DNA of 64,000 bases from Planctellipticum sp942493135 (GTDB lineage Bacteria; Planctomycetota; Planctomycetia; Planctomycetales; Planctomycetaceae): the NCBI GenBank assembly GCA_942493135.1, contig OW818684.1, positions 1,550,001 through 1,614,000 on the forward strand. Direction: 5' to 3'. A model generated the notes under the pieces. That model was not told the DNA's origin. It saw only the letters and a program-made list of their open reading frames with translations, and made no database searches. The number at the start of each line of letters is the position of its first letter. Position 1 is the first letter of the stretch. Positions 17,601 through 27,070 of this stretch are shown here, in pieces. A program made the position numbers and the translations under genes.

Positions 17601-19371
17601 GCGAGCGCGAAAGCTGGACAAACTGAGAGCCGTCAGGTCGGCAGAGGTAGACTGCCCGGTCGGGAAAGTCGCGGACGACGGACTCAAGGTCCGTCCGTCC
17701 GGGACGAAAACGCCCGAAGAGGAGATCGTCTGTCAGTCCGGCCCGATTGACCACGAAGTCGAGATGCGTATCTTCGGGATCGGGGGCCACCAGAACCAGG
17801 GCCGGGCGGTCGGTAACGATCGATTCCACCCACCGCCGAAATTCGGCGTGTTTCCGCTTCGGATAGAGAATCGTCGAGAGCCCGCGTTCGAGACGCGGGG
17901 TGTCCAGGCCCGGCAGTCCCCAGCACGCCCCCCACCAGCTCGCCACCAGCAGCGTCGCCCACCACCACGGCATCGCGGGGTAATACCTCGTCCGCCAGTC
18001 GGCGGCAAAACGGGTCGTGAGCCCCGCCAGCAGGAGCAGCCAGAGCGTGCAGGATTCGTAGACGTAGTGCCAGCCGAGAATGCCGGCGTACCAGTAGGGA
18101 ACGTGAATTGCGTGCAGGGACATGATGGACGCCAGGATCCATTTCCAGCGTCCCAGCGGAACCACCAGGCAGGCCGCGGCTGTCATTGCCAGCGGCAGGA
18201 TATCGAACGTCCATTGCCAGCTTGCCAGAATCCGGACGAAGGTATTCTGGACAGCGAGTTCGGGCGTCAGATTCTCCGTCCAGCGGTCGTAGCTGTCGAT
18301 GACTTTCGGTCCCAGATGCTGCTCGCCCCGGACGACGTTGTTGAAGCCGTAGACATGCCGGGGTGTGTAGATGTCGGTGTAGACCTGATACGTCGAGTTC
18401 CAACCGCTGCCAGTGATCGCCCGGTTGTAGGAAAAGATCACGCCGAAGCCGATCAGCAGCGGCAGACCCAGCCCCAGAAGAATGCCGGCCCGACGGCGAA
18501 TCGAGGCTGACTCGCCAGTCATCAACTGCGGAAACAGCAGGAACAGGATCGCCCAGACGCCGAATGGAAAGCCGACGCCCGCCGCGGTCGCCGGGCGACA
18601 GAGCATGGCGAACGCCAGTCCAATTCCGGCCCAGAGGGCGTCGAGGGGCTGCCGCCGCGCCTGGAGGCGGACCATGCCCCAGAGAAACAGGGACAATCCG
18701 AGGAGCGTCGCCTGGTGTGCCAGGAGCAAATTGCCGAAGACGGCGATTCCGGGAGAGACTCCGCAGAGCAGCCCCGCGACGAGACCGGTCCCTTCGCCGC
18801 CCAGCTCGCGCCCGATCCAGAAGACGAAGATCGTCGAGAGCGCGCCCGCGAGCCAAATGCCCCAGACCGGGTGGCCGACAGCCATAAACGGGGCGAGCCA
18901 GAGACCGTTCCCGGGAAAATACCGGCTGGCCATCCGGCCTTCATTGAGCACGTGCATCTGGTCGAACAGTTCGGGCTGAACCGGCGGACTGGCAAACGAC
19001 CATCGACCGGCGAGAAGTGTCTGCGCCTGAAACAAATAGCTGTATTCGTCGTGATAAGCCGGCGGCAGATCCTGCTGGGGAGATCCGACGGACGCATGCA
19101 TGCCCAGCGAGACGCCGCCGCACAACAGGGCCAGCGCCCAGCTTCGGAGCAGCGACGGCTGCCAGACACGAACGGGGGGAATCACCTTGGGCCGGATCAT
19201 CCATGCAATCGGCGCCACGAGCAGAATGATGAACTGAACCAGGGCTAGATTGGCGTCCCACTCCGCAACGAGATCCAGCGCACCAATCGCGGCAACGGCC
19301 AAACCGACCAGCCAGACGAACGCCTGACGGATGGAGGAAATGAGCGGGGTCGCGGAGTTCTCAGTTGCCAT
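17533..19371 (-). CDS. GT39/ArnT-like polytopic membrane glycosyltransferase
   Basis: A 612-residue membrane protein with about ten or more hydrophobic helices. The first large loop carries PPAYHDEYSYLFQAQTLLAG, matching the acidic D/E-x-Y segment that binds the lipid-linked sugar and metal in GT-C glycosyltransferases of the GT39/83 type, followed by SRYFPGNGLWLAPF. A soluble C-terminal part (about 510-612) includes PALVLVAPDPEDTHLDFVV. Such enzymes move a sugar from a polyprenyl carrier to a lipid or protein at the outer membrane face; donor and acceptor are unknown. The last 18 or so residues (RVENQTGPRVTRSSLSDDP) come from a dispersed repeat. Confidence 0.8.
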   Translation of the reverse strand: MATENSATPLISSIRQAFVWLVGLAVAAIGALDLVAEWDANLALVQFIILLVAPIAWMIRPKVIPPVRVWQPSLLRSWALALLCGGVSLGMHASVGSPQQDLPPAYHDEYSYLFQAQTLLAGRWSFASPPVQPELFDQMHVLNEGRMASRYFPGNGLWLAPFMAVGHPVWGIWLAGALSTIFVFWIGRELGGEGTGLVAGLLCGVSPGIAVFGNLLLAHQATLLGLSLFLWGMVRLQARRQPLDALWAGIGLAFAMLCRPATAAGVGFPFGVWAILFLLFPQLMTGESASIRRRAGILLGLGLPLLIGFGVIFSYNRAITGSGWNSTYQVYTDIYTPRHVYGFNNVVRGEQHLGPKVIDSYDRWTENLTPELAVQNTFVRILASWQWTFDILPLAMTAAACLVVPLGRWKWILASIMSLHAIHVPYWYAGILGWHYVYESCTLWLLLLAGLTTRFAADWRTRYYPAMPWWWATLLVASWWGACWGLPGLDTPRLERGLSTILYPKRKHAEFRRWVESIVTDRPALVLVAPDPEDTHLDFVVNRAGLTDDLLFGRFRPGRTDLESVVRDFPDRAVYLCRPDGSQFVQLSRSPKQRVENQTGPRVTRSSLSDDP

Positions 19372-19515
19372 GAGGATTCAAACAGAGAAGACAGCTCAGT
19401 TTGTGACCAATCGAGTGTCGGGCGGACCCGGCCCGGTTGCAAGGCTGGCAAAGCCGGCCGATTCTGCGGGCACCCGCTCACCTGACGTTTGGTCGGCTCA
19501 CCGGTACAATTCGTC

Positions 19516-19537
19516 GACCCCACGCCGGTGTGGGGTC
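19516..19537 (+). promoter_or_regulatory. leader hairpin before ettA
   Basis: Perfect 8-bp stem GACCCCAC / GTGGGGTC with loop GCCGGT, 40 bases before the ettA start. No U-tract follows. It may sit in the 5' leader; function unknown. Confidence 0.35.
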
Positions 19538-19577
19538 TGCACCGCCGTATCCCCCTGTAACGATCGTCTCCGAAATC

Positions 19578-21251
19578 ATGGCCGAACAGTACATCTTCCA
19601 GATGGAAGACCTTCACAAGTTCCACGGTAAAAACGAAGTCCTGAAAGGTATCTGGCTCTCCTTTTATCCCGGCGCCAAGATCGGCGTGCTCGGCCCCAAC
19701 GGCGCGGGCAAGAGCACCCTGCTGCGGATCATGGCGGGGGAAGACAAGGACTTCATGGGAACCGCGAAGCTGACCCCCGGCTTCGTCGCGGAATACGTCC
19801 CGCAGGAACCCCGGCTGACCCCCGAAAACACCGTCCTGGACGAGCTGAACGAGGCCGTCGCGGTCAAGCGGGCGCTGCTCGCACGGTACGACGAGATCAA
19901 CAACCGCTTCGGCGAAGGCCCCGACGCGGACGAAATGGACAAGCTGATCGAGGAACAGGGGAAGATTCAGGAACAGATCGACGCCGAGAACCTGTGGGAA
20001 CTTGACCGCGAGCTCGATATCGCCGCCGACGCGATGCGGCTCCCGCCGTTCGACGCGAAAGTCGGCACCCTGTCGGGCGGTGAGCGCCGGCGGATCGCCC
20101 TCTGCAAGGTCCTGCTCCGGCAGCCCGACCTGCTGCTGCTGGACGAACCGACCAACCACCTCGACGCCGAGTCGGTCGCCTGGCTCGAACGGCACCTGCA
20201 CGATTACCGGGGAACCGTCGTGGCGGTGACGCACGACCGGTACTTCCTCGACAACAGTTGCGAGTGGATCCTGGAGCTGGACCAGGGCCGCGGCATGCCC
20301 TGGAAAGGGAACTACTCTTCCTGGCTGGAGCAGAAGCACGAACGGCTCCGCAAGGAAGAGAAGCAGGCGTCCAACCGGCAGAAGACGCTCGAACGCGAAC
20401 TGGAGTGGGTTCGCATGTCTCCCAAGGCCCGTCAGGCCAAGAGCAAAGCCCGCCTCCAGGCCTACGAAAAACTGCTCGCCGAGGAGCAGGAATCCCGCGA
20501 CGAATCGATCGAGCTGAAGTTCCCCCCCGGTCCGCGGCTGGGGGATACCGTCGTGGTCTTCGACAAGGTCGCGAAGGGCTTCGGCGACAAGTTGTTGTAC
20601 GGCGATCTGTCGTTCCGCTTGCCCCCTGCGGGGATCGTGGGCATCATCGGCCCGAACGGGGCCGGTAAGACGACGCTCTTTAAGCTGATCATGGGCGAGG
20701 AGAAGCCCGACTCCGGAACGGTGACCGTCGGCAACACGGTCAAGATCGCCTACGTCGAACAGAATCGGGAGAGCCTGGACGGCGAGAAGACCGTCTACGA
20801 CAACATCTCCGGCGGCAACGACATCCTCCGTTACGGCAACGTGACGATCAACAGCCGGGCTTATTGCGGGAAGTTCAATTTCAAGGGTCCGGACCAGCAG
20901 AAGCAGGTCAAGTACCTCTCGGGGGGCGAGCGGAACCGGCTGCTGCTGGCAAAGACGCTGACCGTTGGGGGCAACCTGCTGCTCCTCGACGAACCAACCA
21001 ACGACCTCGATCTTGAAACGTTGCGATCGCTGGAAGAAGGCCTGCTGAACTTCTCCGGCTGCGCCGTGGTCATCAGTCACGATCGCTGGTTCCTGGACCG
21101 CGTGGCGACGCACATGCTGGCGTTCGAAGGCGACAGCAATGTCGTCTGGCACGAAGGGAACTACCAGACCTACGAGTCACTGCGGAAGCAACGACTCGGA
21201 GCGGACGCCGAGCAGCCGCATCGGATCCGGTACAAGAGGCTGGGGACGTGA
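19578..21251 (+). CDS. ettA: energy-dependent translational throttle protein EttA
   Basis: An ABC-F ATPase of 557 residues (E. coli EttA 555). EttA binds the ribosomal E site and gates entry into elongation according to the ATP/ADP ratio. The two nucleotide-binding domains have Walker A motifs GPNGAGKST (about residue 39) and GPNGAGKTT (about 360), signatures LSGGERRRIALCKVL and LSGGERNRLLLAKTL, and Walker B segments LLLLDEPTNHLD and LLLLDEPTNDLD. The arm and the P-site tRNA interaction linker (RKEEKQASNRQKTLERELEW) are present. ATG 19578 gives the family N-terminus AEQYIFQMEDLHKFH. No ribosome site is clear. Confidence 0.97.
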   Translation: MAEQYIFQMEDLHKFHGKNEVLKGIWLSFYPGAKIGVLGPNGAGKSTLLRIMAGEDKDFMGTAKLTPGFVAEYVPQEPRLTPENTVLDELNEAVAVKRALLARYDEINNRFGEGPDADEMDKLIEEQGKIQEQIDAENLWELDRELDIAADAMRLPPFDAKVGTLSGGERRRIALCKVLLRQPDLLLLDEPTNHLDAESVAWLERHLHDYRGTVVAVTHDRYFLDNSCEWILELDQGRGMPWKGNYSSWLEQKHERLRKEEKQASNRQKTLERELEWVRMSPKARQAKSKARLQAYEKLLAEEQESRDESIELKFPPGPRLGDTVVVFDKVAKGFGDKLLYGDLSFRLPPAGIVGIIGPNGAGKTTLFKLIMGEEKPDSGTVTVGNTVKIAYVEQNRESLDGEKTVYDNISGGNDILRYGNVTINSRAYCGKFNFKGPDQQKQVKYLSGGERNRLLLAKTLTVGGNLLLLDEPTNDLDLETLRSLEEGLLNFSGCAVVISHDRWFLDRVATHMLAFEGDSNVVWHEGNYQTYESLRKQRLGADAEQPHRIRYKRLGT

Positions 21252-21455
21252 TCACCAATATCGAATGACGGAGGCGGAATGTCGAACAGAAGGGAGCCCG
21301 TAGTCTCGAGGCAAGAGCCGGAGAAGTCGGGTGGCACGCCCTGAGGCTTTTGCGAAGGGCGTGGACTTCACTTTCAGAGAGACCACGCCCTGCGCGAACT
21401 CCGGGCGTGACACCCGAACGGTTTTCCGCATGCAGCTCTCAGCGTTCCGCTCGTC

Positions 21456-22193
21456 TCACGCCCCGAGTTGCCGGCGCAGGTCCGATACCTCGTCCTGCAG
21501 CCGGCTGACGAGGTCGCGTAACTCGACCATCTGCGAGCGCAGATCCTCGACGGTCTCTTCCAGAGCTGACGTCCGGCCGGAATCGGCGGCGGCCGGACGT
21601 GGCGCCACGGCAGCGGGTCGGCTTTCCGGGGGAGCCGCCGGCTCATCGGACAGAACCGACAACGCGTCGTGGTTTTCGTTGCCAGGGTAGAGGTTGTGGT
21701 CGACCTCGACCCCGCGGCGTTCCAGCGAACCATTGGCGCGGGCCAGTCCGAGGTCCATCAGTCCCTGCAGGGCAATCCGCAGTTCCTCCTGGGAGTCGAT
21801 CGCGGCCATCCGGCTCGCCCGCGTCCGGAGCTCGCCGGGCTGCTGCTTGCCCCTGAGCAGCAATTCCGTCAGAACCGCGAGCTGATGCTCGCTGAGGTTG
21901 GTGCGGTGCCGCATATAATGTCGGTAGCGTTCGGTCCGGCCGCTCTCGGGGTGCAGGACACCGACGAAACCCATCCGGTTCAACTCGCCGAGCGTGTCGG
22001 CGACCGTGTCCTCGTCGTAGGCGCTGACGGGATCCCGGTTGTTCTTCTGATTGCAGCCGGTCGTCGTGGCCTTCAGTGTCAGCGGATACTGGTCGGGAGT
22101 GGTGAAGCCCTTCTCGAGGAGCACGCCGAGGACGCGCCGCTGCTTGCGGGACAGTTCCGGAAGGGGGATCTTCTCCATCGAACTCTCGGCCAC
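21456..22193 (-). CDS. YceH/DUF480 family protein
   Basis: A 245-residue member of the YceH (DUF480) family, which folds as two winged-helix domains. Diagnostic blocks are RRVLGVLLEKGFTTPDQYPL, TTGCNQKNNRDPVS and RYRHYMRHRTNLSEHQLAVL, then LRTRASRMAAIDSQEEL. From about residue 180 there is an Ala/Pro linker and a C-terminal coiled coil (EETVEDLRSQMVELRDLVSRL) as in other family members. The molecular role is unknown; a DNA-binding role is possible from the fold. Start GTG 22193 has GAGGAG nine bases upstream; ATG 22178 is the alternative. Confidence 0.92.
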   Translation of the reverse strand: MAESSMEKIPLPELSRKQRRVLGVLLEKGFTTPDQYPLTLKATTTGCNQKNNRDPVSAYDEDTVADTLGELNRMGFVGVLHPESGRTERYRHYMRHRTNLSEHQLAVLTELLLRGKQQPGELRTRASRMAAIDSQEELRIALQGLMDLGLARANGSLERRGVEVDHNLYPGNENHDALSVLSDEPAAPPESRPAAVAPRPAAADSGRTSALEETVEDLRSQMVELRDLVSRLQDEVSDLRRQLGA

Positions 22194-22257
22194 GGTGCGG
22201 ACTCCTCGGCGTTAGCGAATAGCGAGAAGGGAATAGGGAGTAGCCAGAGGAGGAAGC

Positions 22258-22350
22258 TTATCGCTGATCGTCAATCGCCCGACTAAAGACGGCCGCAAAA
22301 CCCGCCTCCCCGTCTGGCTCTCGACTCTGGACTCTCGTCTCTCGACTCCC
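22258..22350. repeat. dispersed repeat (copy 2) and TCTCGACTC tandem words
   Basis: Related to 17521-17600: CGCTGATCGTCAATCGCC, GACTAAAGACGGCCGC, CCCGTCTGGCTCTCGACTCT, followed by several near-copies of a CTCTCGACTC word. It lies in the intergenic region between yceH-like and the next gene, and no coding function is likely. Confidence 0.5.
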
Positions 22351-22456
22351 TGCTTTCGACATTTCAACTCTGCGGGTGAGTATTGCGTTTCGGGGAATTT
22401 GCGACCAGTCTGAAGGAGCCTTTCGCGAGATCCCGGCCCGTCAGGAAAACACCCCG

Positions 22457-23314
22457 ATGCCTGTGCTCGACAAAGAAGAATACATCGAACAGGCATACTT
22501 CTTCCGGACGTTCTACGAACGTCTGGAAGAAAACCAGCCGGCCCAGGAGATCCTGGAGAACCTCCGCGAGGAAATCCTGGCGACCACCCGGCTGCCGATG
22601 GCGCTCGACGTCATCCGTGGCGAGCTGCTGCTCCACGGACGGCTGAGCGTGGGCATGGCCCACCTGTCACACTACTTCACGCCGTTCCAGACCTACGTCA
22701 TGGAGAAATCCGAGGAGGATCGGGCGAAGTTCGATCAACGGATCGCGCTGCAGGTGCTCGAGCGGGAAGCCCGGTATCGCAGCGAAGGCGCAACTCCCGC
22801 GGGACTGTTCGTCTATCAGTTCGAGTCCCTGGCGCGAAACCGGCTGGGATACGACCGCGGCATGCGGGCGATGGCCGTCGATCCACTCTACGACGCCGCG
22901 TGGAAGGAGTGGATTCTCCAGGTGCTGCAGGGATTGGGAATGTCCGAGTTTTCGGACCTCATCTACGCGCGGTCCGAATTCGCGGTCGAGGAACGCCGGC
23001 GGAACGGCGCGGAGCCGGGCACGGCGGTCGTGCTGTTCGGTCGGCAGGAAGGACGGATCGCCCGGGCGAACCGGGGCAAAGACCCGCTGTACCTGTTCGG
23101 CGCGCTCCAGCGGCAGCTCGGCTATCCGGCTGTGCCGCGCCCGAAGTCGCAGGACGCGAACTTCAAACTCCACCCGCAACTCGAAGTCCGCCTGCAGCGG
23201 CTGGAGCAGCGCCTGCAGCTCATCGAGGCGGAGTCTCAGGGAAAGCTGGACCTCAGCCAGTTCTACGCCCGGCAGCCCAAGTTTACGGATGAGGGCCTGG
23301 CACCGGGGGAATGA
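22457..23314 (+). CDS. conserved protein of unknown function
   Basis: A 285-residue soluble protein with no signal peptide or membrane helix. It starts MPVLDKEEYIEQAYFFRTFY and has helical segments such as NQPAQEILENLREEILAT and LPMALDVIRGELLLHGRLS, a central FDQRIALQVLEREARYR and, near the end, a coiled-coil helix QLEVRLQRLEQRLQLIEAE. I think similar proteins occur in other planctomycetes but know of no function. ATG 22457 has AGGAAAA upstream; the longer frame from 22376 lacks a site. The Tad genes follow about 250 bases later in the same direction. Confidence 0.8.
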   Translation: MPVLDKEEYIEQAYFFRTFYERLEENQPAQEILENLREEILATTRLPMALDVIRGELLLHGRLSVGMAHLSHYFTPFQTYVMEKSEEDRAKFDQRIALQVLEREARYRSEGATPAGLFVYQFESLARNRLGYDRGMRAMAVDPLYDAAWKEWILQVLQGLGMSEFSDLIYARSEFAVEERRRNGAEPGTAVVLFGRQEGRIARANRGKDPLYLFGALQRQLGYPAVPRPKSQDANFKLHPQLEVRLQRLEQRLQLIEAESQGKLDLSQFYARQPKFTDEGLAPGE

Positions 23315-23567
23315 CGGCGGCGAAGAGTCCACCGCGGGAACCCGGCCACCCGACCGCAATACCCGCATAGCCGGCACAATCCGCCCCTCCTGCCCGTCTG
23401 CGACGGCCGGAGTGGATCTCCGGGGATGTTTCTTTTCCGCAACCCGCCGGGTTGTGAGCTAGGGTTGCGCAGCGGGCTCGGTTGGAGGCTGGTGCATTGG
23501 CGGGATCCGGTGCACGACGAGCCCTCGAACCACATGGTCGATCCAAAGACTTGGAGTCAGTCCCCCC

Positions 23568-24902
23568 ATGGCCGCGCCCAATACGTACACCGCTCCGCGC
23601 TCCGGTCGCAGCGGTCCTCCCACCGAAGAAGAGTTCGAAACGCTCAAGCGGCTGATCCACAGCAAGCTCGTCGAGAAGCTCGATCTCTCTCGCGTCGGTG
23701 ATCTGGAAGGCGATTCGCTCCGGCGGGAAATCCGCCTGGTCATCGAACACCTGTGTGACAGCGAGAACCCGCTCCTCAACCGCGCCGAACGCGAACGTCT
23801 CATCGAGGAAGTCCTCGACGAAACCTTCGGCTACGGTCCGCTCGAAATCCTGCTCAAGGAGCAGGGAGTCGCGGACATCATGATCAACGGCCCGAAGCAC
23901 GTCTTCATCGAAAAGAACGGCCGGATTCAGCGGTCCGAAGTCACGTTCCGGGACAATCAGCACCTGCTGCAGATTCTCGACCGGATCGTCTCCCGCGTCG
24001 GTCGCCGCGTCGACGAAACGTCGCCGATGGTCGACGCCCGCCTCCCCGACGGCTCGCGCCTCAACGCCATTATCCCGCCGCTGGCCCTCGACGGGCCTTC
24101 GATCACGATCCGGCGGTTCGGCTCGAAGCCGCTTGCGCTGGAAGACCTGCTGCGGTTCAAAGCCTTCTCGCCGGAAATGGCGCTGATGCTGGAAGGGGCC
24201 GTGAAGGCGCGGCTGAACCTGATCATCAGCGGCGGCACCGGCTCCGGAAAGACGACGCTTCTCAACACGCTGTCGAGCTTCATTCCCAATGACCAGCGCG
24301 TGATCACCATTGAGGACGCCGCGGAACTGCAGCTCCAGCAGGAACACGTCCTGCGGCTCGAAACGCGGCCGGCCAACATCGAAGGCAAAGGTCGGGTCAA
24401 CGCGACCGACCTGGTGAAAAACGCCCTGCGAATGCGACCCGACCGGGTGATCATCGGCGAATGCCGCGGTCCGGAATCGCTGGACATGCTGCAGGCCATG
24501 AATACGGGCCACGAAGGCTCGATGACGACAATTCACGCCAACACGCCGCGCGACGCCGTTTCCCGTCTGGAAACCATGATCTCCATGGGAGGCTTCGAGA
24601 TTCCGCTCAAAGCCCTGCGTCAGCAGTTCGCCGCCGCCGTGGACCTGGTGCTGCAGGTCAACCGCCTGCAGGGCGGACCCCGCCGCGTGACTGCGATCAC
24701 CGAGGTGCTCAACCTCGAACAGGACACGGTCGTCATGCAGGACATCTTCGTCTACGTCCAGGACGGCATCGGCGAGGATGGCCGGGCGTTCGGACACTTT
24801 GAAGCAACGGGCGTCCGCCCGTCCTTCATGGGCCGGCTGGAATCCGCGGGCGTCCGGTTGCCGGCGAATCTGTTCGGTCATCGAAACCTGGGACGCTGCT
24901 GA
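23568..24902 (+). CDS. cpaF: Tad/Flp pilus assembly ATPase CpaF (TadA)
   Basis: The secretion ATPase of the tight-adherence pilus, which powers both extension and retraction. At 444 residues it matches CpaF. Seen in order: an N-terminal three-helix region ending FGYGPLEILLKEQGVADIMI, the VDARLPDGSRLNAIIPPLA segment, Walker A GGTGSGKTT at about 222, Asp box TIEDAAEL, Walker B-type RVIIGECRGPESLDMLQAMN and the His box GSMTTIHANTPRDAVSRLE. It starts a three-gene run with tadB (67 bases on) and tadC. Confidence 0.97.
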   Translation: MAAPNTYTAPRSGRSGPPTEEEFETLKRLIHSKLVEKLDLSRVGDLEGDSLRREIRLVIEHLCDSENPLLNRAERERLIEEVLDETFGYGPLEILLKEQGVADIMINGPKHVFIEKNGRIQRSEVTFRDNQHLLQILDRIVSRVGRRVDETSPMVDARLPDGSRLNAIIPPLALDGPSITIRRFGSKPLALEDLLRFKAFSPEMALMLEGAVKARLNLIISGGTGSGKTTLLNTLSSFIPNDQRVITIEDAAELQLQQEHVLRLETRPANIEGKGRVNATDLVKNALRMRPDRVIIGECRGPESLDMLQAMNTGHEGSMTTIHANTPRDAVSRLETMISMGGFEIPLKALRQQFAAAVDLVLQVNRLQGGPRRVTAITEVLNLEQDTVVMQDIFVYVQDGIGEDGRAFGHFEATGVRPSFMGRLESAGVRLPANLFGHRNLGRC

Positions 24903-24969
24903 TCGCAGCAGTCAGTTGTCAGTGGCGAGTTCGCTTTACGTTTTTCGTACTTGAAGGAAGGTTGCAGCG

Positions 24970-25950
24970 ATGTCGCTCGACCCGGTCATCCTGATTTCTC
25001 TGTCGGCGTTTCTCGCGGTCGGCGCACTGGCGACCGCTCTGTTCGTGATGTTCGGCGCGGTGGGCAACTCGGACGTGGAAGACCGTCTGCAGGTGCTCGC
25101 CGGGCAGAAGTCGCCAGACGAACCAGAGGCCCGGGGGCTGATGAAGGAAGATCTCATGGCCGCCGGGGCCGGCGTGTTTTCCGGAGTCTCGAAAGCAATC
25201 TCCCGCAGGTTTTCAAACCTGGGGCTGTACTTTCAACAGGCGGATTCGCCGATCTCCTTCGAGCAATTCCTGGGGATCAGCCTCCTGGCTGGCCTGATGG
25301 GAGTCGCGGGAGCCATGATTGCGAAGGCGCCGGCTCCGCTCTATCCCGTCGTCGCCATCGTGCTGGCCTTCCTGCCGATGATCTGGCTGTCGTGGCGGCG
25401 CAAGTCGCGGTTCAACGCGTTTGCCAAGCGTCTGCCGGAAGCCCTCGAACTGATCGCTCGCGCTTTGCGTTCGGGTCACAGTCTGAACTCCGGCCTGAAC
25501 ATGGTGGCGGAAGAAATGCCCGCGCCGATCGGCACCGAATTCGGCATCGCCTTCGAAGAACAGAACCTGGGCGTGCCGGTCGAGCAGACGCTGAAGAACA
25601 TGGTCAAGCGAATGCCGAACCTCGACCTGAAGTTCTTCGCCACCGCCGTCGCCATTCAGCGACAGACCGGCGGCGACCTCGCCGAAATCCTCGACAAGAT
25701 CGGCTACGTCGTCCGCGAACGCTTCAAAATCCTCGGCGCCGTGCAGGCTCTCACCGGCGAAGGCCGCTTGAGCGGCGTCGTCCTGATGGCCATGCCGATC
25801 GCTATCTTCTTCGCCGTCTACTACCTCAATCAGGAGTACGTCATGCTCCTGTTCACCACCGAAATCGGCAAGAAAATGATCGGCGGAGCGATCGTGATGC
25901 AGATCCTCGGCGCCATCGTCATCCGCAAAATCATCGATATCAAGGTGTAG
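24970..25950 (+). CDS. tadB: Tad pilus inner-membrane platform protein TadB
   Basis: A 326-residue type II secretion F-domain protein. TadB and TadC form the membrane platform on which CpaF acts. An N-terminal helix (VILISLSAFLAVGALATALF), a second pair of helices around 110-140 (LLAGLMGVAGAMIAKAP, VVAIVLAFLPMIWLSW), the cytoplasmic F-domain with LPEALELIARALRSGHSLN, and a C-terminal pair of helices ending near VMQILGAIVIRKI are all visible. The ATG has an AAGGAAGG site. Length is typical. Confidence 0.95.
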   Translation: MSLDPVILISLSAFLAVGALATALFVMFGAVGNSDVEDRLQVLAGQKSPDEPEARGLMKEDLMAAGAGVFSGVSKAISRRFSNLGLYFQQADSPISFEQFLGISLLAGLMGVAGAMIAKAPAPLYPVVAIVLAFLPMIWLSWRRKSRFNAFAKRLPEALELIARALRSGHSLNSGLNMVAEEMPAPIGTEFGIAFEEQNLGVPVEQTLKNMVKRMPNLDLKFFATAVAIQRQTGGDLAEILDKIGYVVRERFKILGAVQALTGEGRLSGVVLMAMPIAIFFAVYYLNQEYVMLLFTTEIGKKMIGGAIVMQILGAIVIRKIIDIKV

Positions 25951-26008
25951 TCGCCTCGCGACCACCCGGCTGTTGAGCGATCTCCCCCCGAACTGCAGTG
26001 AGTCGATC

Positions 26009-26935
26009 ATGGAACTCGATCTTCCGACCCTTCTGCCCTACATCGTATTCGGCGCCATTACGCTGGCGATCTGGGCCGTCATGTCCGCGCTCGGGGGCAG
26101 CAATGACCGCGCCAGCGAACGCCTGGACTATCTGAAGAACCCCGCTAACCGCGGCCGCGAAAGCGACGCCAAGGGGATGGGAGCGCTTTTCGAAAAGGCC
26201 GCTCCGGCCCTTTCGCGAGCGTTGCAACCCAAAACCGATCTCGAAGCGAGTGCACTGAAAGTGCGACTTGCTAACGCGGGTTTCCTGAATCCCGCCGCCC
26301 CGCAGATCTACCTGGCCGCCAAGCTGTCTCTGATGGTGGTGGGACTCGTGATCGGTGGCGGCATCGGCGCGTGGAAATACGGCCTGACTCAGAGCGGCCT
26401 CACAGTCCTGGTGGGCGCCGGCGGAGCCGGGTTTTACCTGCCGGCAATCGTCCTCTGGTATCTGAAGTCGAAGCGACAGCAGGCCATCTTCCTCTCGCTC
26501 CCCGACGCGCTCGATCTGCTGGTCGTGTGCGTCGAAGCCGGGCTGGGACTCGATGCCGGAATGCGTCGCGTCACCGAAGAAATGAATGACACGGCGCCGG
26601 AAATGTGCGAAGAGCTGGACATGTGCCTGCTGCAGCTGCAGATGGGACGCAGTCGCCGGGAGGTGCTGCACGATTTAGGCGTCCGGACCGGCGTCGACGA
26701 CGTGAAAGCCCTGGTCGCAATCCTGATTCAGGCTGACAAATTCGGTTCCTCCGTCGCGCAGGCCCTGCGCGTCCAGTCGGACGCGATGCGTATCAAGCGG
26801 CGGCAGATCGCCGAAGAAAAGGCCCAGAAGACGGCGGTCCAGATGCTATTTCCGCTGGTGATCTTCATCTTTCCTGGTGTGTTCGTCGTGCTGGTCGGCC
26901 CCGCGGCCATCAAGTTCATGCGGGACATGATGTAG
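26009..26935 (+). CDS. tadC: Tad pilus inner-membrane platform protein TadC
   Basis: The second platform protein, 308 residues, starting 58 bases after tadB. The N-terminal helix LLPYIVFGAITLAIWAVMS is followed by a linker, two helices (SLMVVGLVIGGGIGAW, VLVGAGGAGFYLPAIVLWYL), the F-domain with SLPDALDLLVVCVEAGLGLD and SVAQALRVQSDAMRIKRRQ, and a C-terminal helix MLFPLVIFIFPGVFVVLVG, all typical of TadC. The longer frame from 25973 has no site. The rest of the Tad set (flp, rcpA/C, tadZ, prepilin peptidase) is not in the window. Confidence 0.95.
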   Translation: MELDLPTLLPYIVFGAITLAIWAVMSALGGSNDRASERLDYLKNPANRGRESDAKGMGALFEKAAPALSRALQPKTDLEASALKVRLANAGFLNPAAPQIYLAAKLSLMVVGLVIGGGIGAWKYGLTQSGLTVLVGAGGAGFYLPAIVLWYLKSKRQQAIFLSLPDALDLLVVCVEAGLGLDAGMRRVTEEMNDTAPEMCEELDMCLLQLQMGRSRREVLHDLGVRTGVDDVKALVAILIQADKFGSSVAQALRVQSDAMRIKRRQIAEEKAQKTAVQMLFPLVIFIFPGVFVVLVGPAAIKFMRDMM

Positions 26936-26980
26936 CCGAACGAATTCCGTACAGTTTCTCTGCAAAATGCTCCTGGATAA

Positions 26981-27006
26981 CGGGTTGCGACCGGCAACCC
27001 GGTGTT
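26981..27006 (+). terminator. hairpin terminator after tadC
   Basis: Perfect 8-bp stem CGGGTTGC / GCAACCCG, loop GACCG, followed by GTGTTT; the U-tract is weak. Confidence 0.5.
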
Positions 27007-27070
27007 TCCAGAATTGGCGTTCCACGGTATTCTTCGCAAAGTGCGTCGATAACCTCCGTTTCCAGGTGCC

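Noticed and set aside
19245..21152. 635-codon minus-strand open frame
   Set aside because: It is antisense to ettA, with a composition typical of shadows.
22212..22496. 94-codon minus-strand open frame
   Set aside because: It is made almost wholly of dispersed repeat text and has no ribosome site.
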